Of a stretch of DNA of 32,930 nucleotides, positions 23,438 through 30,689 are shown in pieces (position 1 is the stretch's first letter; every line of letters starts with the position of its first letter). The position numbers were made by a program, and so were the translations under genes. Below the pieces are notes generated by a model. It searched no databases. It saw nothing but the letters and a program-made list of their open reading frames with translations, and was not told the DNA's origin. Source of the DNA: an uncultured Collinsella sp. (GTDB taxonomy: Bacteria > Actinomycetota > Coriobacteriia > Coriobacteriales > Coriobacteriaceae); contig USPT01000001.1 of assembly GCA_900556705.1 (NCBI GenBank), positions 1 through 32,930 on the forward strand. Direction: 5' to 3'.

Positions 23438-24364
23438 ATGTCCGACCAGATGTCACGCCGCGGCTTCATGGGCGCCGCAGCAACCGGAGCCGTCGCGCTC
23501 GCTGGAGTCGCGCTCGCGGGCTGCTCCAACACCTCCGCGAGTTCCGAGAAATCGAGTGAAAAGGAGAAGGCCGTGAAGCCGGTCATCCTCGTCACGAGCT
23601 TCGGCACGAGCTACAACGACTCGCGCCACATCACCATCGGCGCCATCGAAGACGCTATCCGCGAGAAGTACTGGCAGGACTACGACATCCGCCGCGCCTT
23701 CACCGCGCAGATCATCATCGACAAGCTGAAGAAGCGCGACGGCATCACGATCGACAACATGACCGAAGCGCTCGACCGCTGCGTGGAAGACGGCGTGAAG
23801 GAAATCGTCGTGCAGCCGACACATCTCATGGGTGGCCTGGAATACACCGACGTGAAAGACGAGCTCGACAAGTACGCTGACAAGTTCGACAAGATCTCGC
23901 TCGGCGACCCGCTGCTCACCTCCGACGACGACTACAAGAAGGTGGCCGCAGCCATTAAGGAGAACATGGCGTCCTTCGACGACGGCAAGACGGCGCTGTG
24001 CCTCATGGGCCACGGCACCGAAGCCGATTCCAACGCCGACTATGCCAAGATGCAGGAAGTGTTTAAGAACGAGGGCTTGACGCAGTTCTTCGTCGGCACC
24101 GTCGAGGCTGAACCGACCTGCGAGGATGTTATCGCCGCCGCGAGCGCCGCAGGCTACAAGAAGGCCGTGCTCGCGCCGTTCATGGTGGTCGCGGGCGACC
24201 ACGCGAACAACGACATGGCAGACGAGACCGACCCCGACAGCTGGGCTGCGAAGTTCGTGGCCGCCGGCTTCGAAGTGACGTGCCTGCTCCAGGGTCTGGG
24301 ACAGAACGTCGCGGTCGACGACATCTACGTCGCGCACGTGGACGACGCCATCGCCAAGCTGTAA
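23438..24364 (+). CDS. cbiK: Exported sirohydrochlorin cobaltochelatase (CbiK), Tat lipoprotein
   Basis: Inserts cobalt into sirohydrochlorin (CbiK family); here predicted outside the membrane. Of 308 residues, a twin-arginine motif SRRGFM (6-11), a hydrophobic stretch and a lipobox LAGC with Cys29 form a Tat-type lipoprotein signal. The mature domain from about residue 47 matches CbiK: LVTSFGTSYNDSRHITIGAIE (ends given), VQPTHLMGGLEY with His129, LMGHGTEADSNADY with His192, and VVAGDHANNDM with His255. The last two correspond to the metal-binding histidines of Salmonella CbiK. Exported CbiK is known from Desulfovibrio. ATG 23438 follows GAGGAAAGGA closely; codons upstream in frame belong to the riboswitch leader. 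It is the only cobaltochelatase in the window. Confidence 0.9.
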   Translation: MSDQMSRRGFMGAAATGAVALAGVALAGCSNTSASSEKSSEKEKAVKPVILVTSFGTSYNDSRHITIGAIEDAIREKYWQDYDIRRAFTAQIIIDKLKKRDGITIDNMTEALDRCVEDGVKEIVVQPTHLMGGLEYTDVKDELDKYADKFDKISLGDPLLTSDDDYKKVAAAIKENMASFDDGKTALCLMGHGTEADSNADYAKMQEVFKNEGLTQFFVGTVEAEPTCEDVIAAASAAGYKKAVLAPFMVVAGDHANNDMADETDPDSWAAKFVAAGFEVTCLLQGLGQNVAVDDIYVAHVDDAIAKL

Positions 24365-24373
24365 ACTCGCCGC

Positions 24374-24446
24374 GCACGGGGGCGCCGGTCGCGTCCCCGT
24401 GCAACGGGCATGCGCCTTCCCCGACCGACGGCGCATGCCCGTTGCA
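24374..24446 (+). other. Two mutually exclusive strong hairpins between cbiK and the next lipoprotein gene
   Basis: GCACGGGG (24374-24381) pairs with CCCCGTGC (24395-24402). TGCAACGGGCATGCGCC (24400-24416) pairs perfectly over 17 bp with 24430-24446. They share bases 24400-24402, so both cannot form fully at once. No T tract follows. A partial terminator, a processing site or an mRNA-stabilising structure is plausible; it may set different levels for cbiK and the transporter genes. Confidence 0.65.
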
Positions 24447-24509
24447 TTCGCGTCCCGCCCTCCCACCGCACGAGCGGGCGGTCGAAGCGATTGAAAGGAA
24501 CCTCCCTCC

Positions 24510-25043
24510 ATGTTGAAGAAAACCCTCGCCTTCGCCCTGTCAGCGGCGCTTTTCGCGTTCTCGCTCGCCGGCTGCGGCGGAAATTCAATCGACAGCGCAA
24601 AGGCAAGCGATGCCGATTCCCAGGAAAAGACCGAACAGGCGGCCGATGCGCCCGAGGGCGCAAGCGCTGCCCCCATCACCGCCGACAAGGTGGCCGACGG
24701 CACCTATCCGATCACCGTAGATTCCAGCTCGAACATGTTCAGGATTGTGGACGCCCAGCTCATCGTGGAAAACGGCTCCATGCACTGCGTGATGACGCTT
24801 TCCGGCACGGGCTACGGCAAGCTCTTCATGGGCACGGGCGACGAGGCTGCCGCCGCGAGCGAGGCCGACTTCATCCCCTATGTGGAAAACGCGGAAGGCA
24901 AGTACACCTACGACGTGCCCGTTGAAGCGCTCGACGAGGACACCGCCTGCGCCGCGTGGAGTATTAGAAAAGAGCAGTGGTACGACCGCACGCTCGTGTT
25001 CGAATCCGCCGGCGTCGATCTGCGCGCCGACGCACTGAAGTAA
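24510..25043 (+). CDS. Small lipoprotein with a single NEAT-like beta domain, function unassigned
   Basis: Of 177 residues, a signal peptide ends in the lipobox LAGC (Cys22), then comes an acidic Ala/Glu/Asp linker to about residue 55. One compact domain follows: DGTYPITVDSSSNMFRIVDAQL (ends given), NGSMHCVMTLSGTGYGKLF and VPVEALDEDTACAAW. The Y/S-rich strand pattern recalls NEAT-type haem-binding Ig folds, but I cannot confirm homology. The C-terminal half aligns by eye with the N-terminal domain of the next protein (V/I-P-V, LDED, then TLxF). It has a good ribosome site (GAAAGGAAC). Lying between cbiK and the binding-protein gene, it probably binds or hands over a tetrapyrrole or corrinoid at the cell surface. 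Confidence 0.7.
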   Translation: MLKKTLAFALSAALFAFSLAGCGGNSIDSAKASDADSQEKTEQAADAPEGASAAPITADKVADGTYPITVDSSSNMFRIVDAQLIVENGSMHCVMTLSGTGYGKLFMGTGDEAAAASEADFIPYVENAEGKYTYDVPVEALDEDTACAAWSIRKEQWYDRTLVFESAGVDLRADALK

Positions 25044-25047
25044 CGCC

Positions 25048-26619
25048 ATGCGGTCGATTCTTCCCAAGGGGGAAAGCAGGAAGCGTCGCAGCATCGCGGT
25101 GCGCGCGATCGCCTGCGTTCTCGTCGCCCTGTTCGCGCTTCCCTTCGCGGGGTGCAGTGCGAGCCCGAACGCGACCGGTGGCACGGCAGGCTCTCAGGAA
25201 TACACTGTGAGCGTCTCGCTCTCCGGCGGGTCAGGGCGCGCAAGCATCGCCTCACCCACCACAATTGTGAAGGATGGCGACACCTACACCGCGACCATCA
25301 CCTGGTCGAGTTCGAACTACGACAAAATGACCGTCAACGGCGTGGACTACGCGCCCGTAAACGACGGCGGCAACTCCACGTTCGTGATACCCGTCACGCT
25401 CGACGAGGACATCGCCGTGTCGGCCGAGACCGTCGCCATGTCAACGCCGCACACCATCGACTACACGCTCCACTTCGATTCATCCACCATGAAGGAGAAA
25501 TCGGGCGACGAAGCAAGCGGCGGCTCCCCTGCGGGAACGGCTTCAAACGCCGCGGCCGACTTCCACAACGCCGATTTGGGCTGCGGCTGGAAGCCGACGG
25601 GGACGCTTCAGCTTGAATACGCCGAGCACTTCACTGTCGACGAGTACGAAGGCGGCCTGCGGCTTATCTGCATTTCGAACGGGGAGCGCTTCCTCGTGGT
25701 GCCGCAAAATGCAAAGGTACCTGATGGGTTGAGCTCCGACATCGCGGTCATAAGGCGCCCCGCCGACAAGGTGTACCTCGTGTCGTCGGCGACGATGTGC
25801 CTGGTCGACGCGCTCGATGCGAACGACAATATCCTCATGTCGGGCACGAAGGCCGACGATTGCTCGGTCGCGGGCTTTAAAAGCGCGCTCGAAAGTGGGG
25901 CGATCGCCTACGGCGGCAAGTACAGCGCGCCCGACTACGAGCGAATATCGGCCTCGGGCTGCACGCTCGCCATCGAGAACACCATGATCAACCACACGCC
26001 CGATGTGAAGGAAAAGCTGCAGAAACTCGGGCTCGTCGTGCTCACCGAACAGTCGTCGAGCGAGCCCGAAGCACTCGGGCGCGTCGAGTGGATTAAGCTT
26101 TTCGGCGTCCTGTTCGACAAGGAAGACGAGGCCGCGCACCTGTTCAACGAGCAGAAGGCCCGCGTCGAGCAAACGTCGGGGCTCGCGTCGTCAGGTAAAA
26201 CCGTGGCGTATTTCTACATTAACTCGAACGGGGCCGCCGTCACGCGGCGGGCGGGCGACTACGTGGCGCAGATGATCGAGCTTGCAGGCGGCAGCTACGC
26301 GCTCGATGACGCGCAGACGGCGTCGACGTCAGGTTCGTCAGTAACGCTCGAAATGGAGCGCTTCTACGCGACGGCGAAGGATGCCGACATCATCGTCTAC
26401 AACGGCGCCATCGACAAATCGGTTGCCACCTTGAACGACTTTGTAGGCAAAAACGCGCTATTGTCGCAGTTCAAAGCCGTGAAGAATGGCAACGTCTGGG
26501 TCACAAGCGCCGACATGTACCAGCAGATGACTTCTACCGCCGACATTATCGACGAGCTGCACGGGGCGTTCACCGGCGATGACGCGAGCGACTTCCATTA
26601 TCTGAGGAAGCTTGGCTAG
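25048..26619 (+). CDS. ABC transporter substrate-binding lipoprotein with an extra N-terminal NEAT-like domain (BtuF-like)
   Basis: Surface binding protein for corrinoid or related chelate uptake. Of 523 residues, a signal peptide has lipobox FAGC (Cys36). A beta domain occupies about 50-155 (TIVKDGDTYTATITWSSSNY, ends given, then YAPVN and IPVTLDEDIAVSA). The helical-backbone binding-protein domain runs from about 180 to the end. Its features include GERFLVVPQNAKVPDGL, ISASGCTLAIENTMI, GRVEWIKLFGVLF (the linker-helix region) and LLSQFKAVKNGNVWVT. Typical BtuF/FepB proteins are 260-350 residues, so the N-terminal domain is an addition. It starts five bases after the lipoprotein stop. Haem or ferric-siderophore uptake is the main alternative to cobalamin; the riboswitch upstream favours a corrinoid. 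Confidence 0.82.
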   Translation: MRSILPKGESRKRRSIAVRAIACVLVALFALPFAGCSASPNATGGTAGSQEYTVSVSLSGGSGRASIASPTTIVKDGDTYTATITWSSSNYDKMTVNGVDYAPVNDGGNSTFVIPVTLDEDIAVSAETVAMSTPHTIDYTLHFDSSTMKEKSGDEASGGSPAGTASNAAADFHNADLGCGWKPTGTLQLEYAEHFTVDEYEGGLRLICISNGERFLVVPQNAKVPDGLSSDIAVIRRPADKVYLVSSATMCLVDALDANDNILMSGTKADDCSVAGFKSALESGAIAYGGKYSAPDYERISASGCTLAIENTMINHTPDVKEKLQKLGLVVLTEQSSSEPEALGRVEWIKLFGVLFDKEDEAAHLFNEQKARVEQTSGLASSGKTVAYFYINSNGAAVTRRAGDYVAQMIELAGGSYALDDAQTASTSGSSVTLEMERFYATAKDADIIVYNGAIDKSVATLNDFVGKNALLSQFKAVKNGNVWVTSADMYQQMTSTADIIDELHGAFTGDDASDFHYLRKLG

Positions 26620-26623
26620 CGTC

Positions 26624-27664
26624 ATGAGAAGCCGGCTTTCCATGACATACGACGAATCGGGGCGCGCCGCGCGGTGTCGCGTCGTGACGGCGCTGCTCGC
26701 TGTTGCCCTCATCGTGCTCGTCGGGGCCAACCTGTGCATCGGGAGCGTGCTCGTGCCCGCAGACCACATCCCCGGTATCCTTTCGGGCGGCGCGGCCAAT
26801 TCCATGGAAAGCCAAGTCATCTGGGAGATTCGCCTGCCGCGTGTGCTTTCAGCCGTGCTTCTCGGCGGGGCGCTTTCTCTCTCCGGGTTCCTGCTGCAGA
26901 CGTTTTTCAACAACCCCATCGCCGACCCGTTCATCTTGGGCGTCTCCTCGGGCGCAAAGTTCGTCGTCGCGCTTACGATGATCGTGCTTCTGGGCGCGAA
27001 CCAGGCCATGTCCTCGCCGGCCATGGTGGCCGCAGCGTTTCTGGGATCGCTTATCACCATCGGCTTCGTGCTCCTCATCGCACAGCGCATAAGTTCCATG
27101 GCCATGCTCATCGTGGCGGGCGTCATGGTGGGATACATCTGCTCGGCGGCGACGAACTTTCTCATCGCCTTCGCCGACGACCAGTCCATCGTGAACCTGC
27201 ACAACTGGTCTTTGGGTAGCTTCTCAGGTTCGAGCTGGGACGACATCGCGGTCATCGCGGTCGTGGTGATCACCGTGAGCGCATGCGTATTCGCGATATC
27301 GAAGCCCCTTTCCGCCTTCCAGCTGGGAGAAGCCTACGCGAAAAGCGTCGGCGTGAACGTCGCACGCTTCCGCGTGGTGCTCGTCCTTCTAGCGAGCATG
27401 CTCTCCGCCTGCGTGACCGCGTTCGCTGGTCCGGTGTCGTTCGTAGGCATCGCGGTTCCGCATCTCGTGAAGTCGGCGCTGAAGTCGTCGAAGCCCATCC
27501 GCGTGATTCCTGCGTGCTTCTTGGGAGGCGCCATCTTCTGCGCGGGCTGCGATTTGATCGCGCGCACGCTGTTCTCCCCCGTCGAGCTTTCCATCAGCGC
27601 CGTCACCGCCATCTTCGGCGCGCCGGTGGTTATCGCACTCATGTTGAAGAAGCGGGTGAGGTAG
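26624..27664 (+). CDS. btuC: ABC transporter permease, FecCD/BtuC family
   Basis: Membrane channel of the importer. The 346-residue protein has about ten helices. Family segments are IRLPRVLSAVLLGGALSLSGFLLQTFFNNPIADPFILGVSSGA (ends given), NLHNWSLGSFSGSSWDDI, LGEAYAKSVGVNVARFRVVL, FAGPVSFVGIAVPHLVKSAL and GAPVVIALMLKK. The ATG at 26624 is preferred to a TTG at 26612 that would overlap the binding-protein gene. GAGGAAG lies 14 bases before the ATG, which is long, so the start remains uncertain. The symbol follows riboswitch context; the family also imports haem and siderophores. Confidence 0.88.
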   Translation: MRSRLSMTYDESGRAARCRVVTALLAVALIVLVGANLCIGSVLVPADHIPGILSGGAANSMESQVIWEIRLPRVLSAVLLGGALSLSGFLLQTFFNNPIADPFILGVSSGAKFVVALTMIVLLGANQAMSSPAMVAAAFLGSLITIGFVLLIAQRISSMAMLIVAGVMVGYICSAATNFLIAFADDQSIVNLHNWSLGSFSGSSWDDIAVIAVVVITVSACVFAISKPLSAFQLGEAYAKSVGVNVARFRVVLVLLASMLSACVTAFAGPVSFVGIAVPHLVKSALKSSKPIRVIPACFLGGAIFCAGCDLIARTLFSPVELSISAVTAIFGAPVVIALMLKKRVR

Positions 27665-28879
27665 ATGGGGGAATTCATGCCGCGGCCCAAAACGCTCAGA
27701 GGGGAGTCGAACCTCGAAACCCCGGTCGAAACGCAGGCTGACGGAGCGCCGCTTTTCCGCATAAGCGACCTGTCGGCGGGCTACGACAAGAAGGTCGTAG
27801 TCGAAGGCGTCGATCTGGAGGTTCGCGCGGGCGACGTCGTGGCGCTCATCGGGCCGAACGGCTCGGGCAAGTCGACCATCTTGAAAACCATCACACGCCA
27901 TCTGGCACCGCTTGCCGGCGCGGTCGAGCTCGACGGGCGAGAGATTTCCCGATGGAAGACGGCGGAGTTCGCAAGGAACCTTGCCGTTATGCTGACAGAT
28001 CGCCCCCGGACCGAGCTCCTCACCTGCCGCGATATCGTAGAGGCGGGAAGGCATCCCTACACCGGGCGAATGGGCACACTCTCGCCTGACGACTACAGTC
28101 GGGTCGACGAGGCCATGAAAACCGCACATGTGGAAGAGCTCGCCGAGCGCGACTTCATGCAGATAAGCGACGGGCAACACCAGCGCGTCATGCTCGCACG
28201 CGCCATCGCGCAGGATCCGCGTGTGCTCGTGCTCGACGAGCCCACATCGTATCTCGATATCCGCTACCAGATCGACCTGCTGCGAATACTTCGCCACCTT
28301 GCGAAATCGCGGAATGTGGCTGTCATCATGTCCATCCACGAACTCGAGCTCGCGCAGAAAAGCGCCGACAGGGTGATTTGCGTGAAGGACGGCCGGGTCT
28401 TCCGCGCCGGCGCACCCGAGGACATATTCACGCGCGAGACGATTGGCGAGCTCTACGGCCTTAAACATGGCACCTTCAACGAGCGCTTCGGCAGCGTGGA
28501 AATTGGGCGCCCACACGGCGATGCGCACACGTTCGTCATCGCCGGCGCAGGTACGGGGTCAGCTGTGTTTCGCCAGCTAATCCGGCAGGGCAAGGCGTTC
28601 TACGCGGGCGTTCTGCACGAAGGGGACATCGACTGCGAGCTTGCGCGCGACCTGGCGACGGAATGCGTGGCCGAGCGCGCCTTCGAGCCGATCGGGGATA
28701 AAACCATAGCCCGCGCCAAAGAGCTCCTCGTTCACTGCGCGCGTCTTATCGTGTGCCCCGCCGCCTTCGGCACCATAAACGCCCGCAACGCAGAGCTCGT
28801 CGAGTTCGCACGATCGCATGGTATCGAGGTCATGCGAGCGTGCGAAGGCGCATCGGAGGATTCCATTGGATACGCCTAG
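27665..28879 (+). CDS. btuD: ABC transporter ATP-binding protein (BtuD/FepC type) with additional C-terminal domain
   Basis: Drives the importer from the cytoplasm. Of 404 residues, Walker A is GPNGSGKS (63-70), the signature ISDGQHQRVMLARAI begins at 167 (ISDGQ in place of LSGGQ, a common variant in this subfamily), Walker B is VLVLDEPTSYLD and the H-loop histidine is His225. After the ATPase fold (about 270), residues 285-404 form a separate domain. It has a glycine-rich strand-turn FVIAGAGTGSAVFRQLI, then GVLHEGDIDCELARDLA and LIVCPAAFGTINARNAEL. Some corrinoid/iron-type ATPases in anaerobes carry a similar Rossmann-like tail; its role is unknown. The ATG abuts the permease stop; ATG 27677 after GGGGG is an alternative start. 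Confidence 0.88.
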   Translation: MGEFMPRPKTLRGESNLETPVETQADGAPLFRISDLSAGYDKKVVVEGVDLEVRAGDVVALIGPNGSGKSTILKTITRHLAPLAGAVELDGREISRWKTAEFARNLAVMLTDRPRTELLTCRDIVEAGRHPYTGRMGTLSPDDYSRVDEAMKTAHVEELAERDFMQISDGQHQRVMLARAIAQDPRVLVLDEPTSYLDIRYQIDLLRILRHLAKSRNVAVIMSIHELELAQKSADRVICVKDGRVFRAGAPEDIFTRETIGELYGLKHGTFNERFGSVEIGRPHGDAHTFVIAGAGTGSAVFRQLIRQGKAFYAGVLHEGDIDCELARDLATECVAERAFEPIGDKTIARAKELLVHCARLIVCPAAFGTINARNAELVEFARSHGIEVMRACEGASEDSIGYA

Positions 28880-28913
28880 GCGCGGTCCAAGAAATCGTCC
28901 GCACCCCCTATCT

Positions 28914-28935
28914 GACCCTATTTCACCGCAACTTA
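28914..28935. repeat. Half copy of the intergenic inverted-repeat element; right boundary of the cobalamin block
   Basis: GACCCTATTTCACCGCAACTTA matches the right arm of the element at 7035-7102 (21 of 22 against 7082-7103). The complementary left arm is absent from the preceding ~70 bases. The 34 bases between the ATPase stop and this arm show no other feature. Confidence 0.85.
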
Positions 28936-28964
28936 GAGAGCGTAAGGTATAACGCTTCACCCCA

Positions 28965-28977
28965 AATCAAATTGATT
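28965..28977. promoter_or_regulatory. Palindrome upstream of the radical SAM gene (possible operator)
   Basis: AATCAA-A-TTGATT is a perfect 13-base palindrome in an AT-rich 130-base region before the radical SAM gene. TTGAAT at 28979-28984 with TAGACT 18 bases later, or TATTAT at 29030-29035, are candidate promoter elements just downstream. Which protein binds is unknown. Confidence 0.3.
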
Positions 28978-29067
28978 CGTTGAATAGACACATTACAAAT
29001 CTTTAGACTTCGTTTAATCCACAAGTGGGTATTATCACACACAAGGCGCACGTGAAAGGATATACCC

Positions 29068-30501
29068 ATGTCGCTTACACAGTCAGCAGAGCGTGCAGCG
29101 CTCAACAAGCTCATCGATTATCTCGACGACAACCCGCAAGAAAACATCGACAAAATCATGGACCTCGTGAAAAAGCTGGTCCCCAATCGCGTATTTCCTG
29201 TACAGCGAGAGGCATTCACCAATGTCATCAAGAGCCGCGGCAATTGGTATGACCTGATTATGCGTGTGTTCAGCCTTAATCCCCAGATGCGAACCAAACT
29301 GCTTAAGACCCTCATTGTCGACGCCAACCTGCTTGCTTGGCCAGAGCAGGAAAAGAACCGCGAAAAGTACCAGTGCAACGTTCCGTGGGCCATCCTGCTC
29401 GATCCCACGAGCGCCTGCAACCTGCATTGCACGGGCTGCTGGGCCGCCGAGTACGGCTACAAGCAGAATCTCTCGTTCGAAGACATCGACTCTATCGTTA
29501 CGCAGGGCAAAGCTCTGGGTACCCACATCTACATCTACACTGGTGGCGAGCCATTGGTGCGCAAGCGGGACCTCATCCGAATTTGCGAGAAGCACCAGGA
29601 CTGCGCATTCCTGTGCTTTACCAACTCCACGCTGATCGACGAGGCCTTCTGCGACGATATGATTCGCGTAGGTAATTTTGTCCCTGCCATCAGCGCCGAG
29701 GGCAATGAGCACACCACCGACGCCCGTCGCGGCGAGGGTACCTACGCAAAGATCGAGCACGCCATGAAACTCCTGCGCGAGCGCGACTTGCCGTTTGGTA
29801 TCTCCACCTGTTGGACCAGCGCCAATGCCGATACGGTTGCTACCGAGGAGAACATGGACTGGATGATCGGCGAGGGAGCACTCTTCTGCTGGTACTTCCA
29901 CTTTATGCCGGTTGGCCGCAATGCAACCCCCGAGCTCATGCCCACGCCCGAGCAGCGCGAGCACATGTATCACTTTATCCGCGAGATGCGAGAGAAGAAG
30001 CCGCTGTTTACGCTCGACTTCCAAAACGACGGCGAGTTTGTAGGCGGATGTATCGCCGGCGGCCGCCGCTACCTGCACATCAACGCCGCCGGAGACGTGG
30101 AGCCGTGCGTGTTCATCCACTACTCAAACGCCAACATCCACGATGTGAGCTTACTCGACGCGCTGCGCTCTCCCCTCTTTATGAAGTACTACGAGAACAT
30201 GCCGTTTAACGACAACTACCTCAAACCATGCCCCATGCTCGAGAATCCAGACGTACTGCCCAAACTGGTCGCCGAGAGTGGCGCAATGAGCACCGACCTA
30301 ATCGAGAAGGAGTCACCCGAGCAGCTGCGCGAAAAGACCCAGGCTGCCGCCGAGGCATGGTCACCTGTCGCCGACCGCATCTGGAACGACTCCGACGATC
30401 CGCTATACGCCAAGCGTCACGAGGACAAGTCGCAGGGCATGGCCGATAGCGACATGCACAAGTTCGAAAAACAGGGCCGCATACTCAAAAACGGCGATTA
30501 A
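29068..30501 (+). CDS. Radical SAM protein with C-terminal cysteine-containing extension, specific reaction unknown
   Basis: Of 477 residues, an N-terminal helical region of about 110 residues precedes the radical SAM core. The core begins WAILLDPTSACNLHCTGCWA, where CxxxCxxC binds the catalytic 4Fe-4S cluster. The SAM-contacting IYTGGEP follows, then the barrel strand FVPAISAEG. Later cysteines occur in GGCIAGGRRYLHINAAGDVEPCVF (ends given) and LKPCPML, resembling a SPASM-like auxiliary-cluster region. The C-terminal ~90 residues are charged and helical. AAAGGA lies about eight bases before ATG 29068. The gene is flanked by intergenic-repeat copies and faces a TetR gene. The substrate cannot be named from sequence. 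Confidence 0.85.
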   Translation: MSLTQSAERAALNKLIDYLDDNPQENIDKIMDLVKKLVPNRVFPVQREAFTNVIKSRGNWYDLIMRVFSLNPQMRTKLLKTLIVDANLLAWPEQEKNREKYQCNVPWAILLDPTSACNLHCTGCWAAEYGYKQNLSFEDIDSIVTQGKALGTHIYIYTGGEPLVRKRDLIRICEKHQDCAFLCFTNSTLIDEAFCDDMIRVGNFVPAISAEGNEHTTDARRGEGTYAKIEHAMKLLRERDLPFGISTCWTSANADTVATEENMDWMIGEGALFCWYFHFMPVGRNATPELMPTPEQREHMYHFIREMREKKPLFTLDFQNDGEFVGGCIAGGRRYLHINAAGDVEPCVFIHYSNANIHDVSLLDALRSPLFMKYYENMPFNDNYLKPCPMLENPDVLPKLVAESGAMSTDLIEKESPEQLREKTQAAAEAWSPVADRIWNDSDDPLYAKRHEDKSQGMADSDMHKFEKQGRILKNGD

Positions 30502-30534
30502 TGCTGCCCTACACGACAAACGCTCAGAAATGAA

Positions 30535-30573
30535 GCGGAGCAGTCTCGAGGCTCATCTTCGAGGCTGCTCCGC
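30535..30573 (+). terminator. Hairpin after the radical SAM gene, probable terminator
   Basis: A 15-bp stem (one G-T pair) joins GCGGAGCAGTCTCGA (30535-30549) and TCGAGGCTGCTCCGC (30559-30573) with a 9-base loop, 34 bases after the stop. Only a short CTT follows, so termination may be partial or may depend on the next inverted repeat. Confidence 0.55.
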
Positions 30574-30596
30574 CTTACCATCAAAACAGTTTTACT

Positions 30597-30665
30597 AAGT
30601 TGCGGTGAAATAGGGACCAGAACGGCCTTCCAATAGCCAAAACGATCCCTATTCCACCGCAACTT
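30597..30665. repeat. Intergenic inverted-repeat element, copy 2 (complete)
   Basis: A 69-bp unit; arms 30597-30616 and 30646-30665 pair over 20 bp with a single A-C mismatch, loop 29 bases. The arm ends AAGTTGCGGTGAA match copy 1 exactly, while the loop differs, so pairing rather than loop sequence is conserved. It sits between the convergent radical SAM and tetR genes and could end transcription from both sides. Confidence 0.85.
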
Positions 30666-30689
30666 CTTTAAGTTGTTGAATTATCAATG

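Larger units (their letters stand above)
7086..28935. mobile_element. Putative cobalamin genomic island bounded by 18-bp direct repeats
   Basis: Seen: CTATTTCACCGCAACTTA occurs at 7086-7103 and again at 28918-28935 in the same orientation; with one mismatch the match extends to 22 bp (7082-7103, 28914-28935). Everything between is B12-related apart from a transposase remnant at the left edge, and its coding sequence looks richer in CGCG-type runs than the flanks. Outside the repeats are unrelated housekeeping-type genes. The left repeat is the right arm of a complete intergenic element; the right repeat is the same arm alone. Recombination between them would restore one intact element between the efflux operon and the radical SAM gene. 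Inferred: acquisition or excisability through this repeat. No integrase is seen. Confidence 0.5.

Noticed and set aside
29026..29068. TGGGTAT/ATACCCA inverted repeat that could mask the radical SAM start codon
   Set aside because: It is only 7 bp with a 29-base loop, and the left arm overlaps the best -10 candidate, so it would probably not be transcribed.
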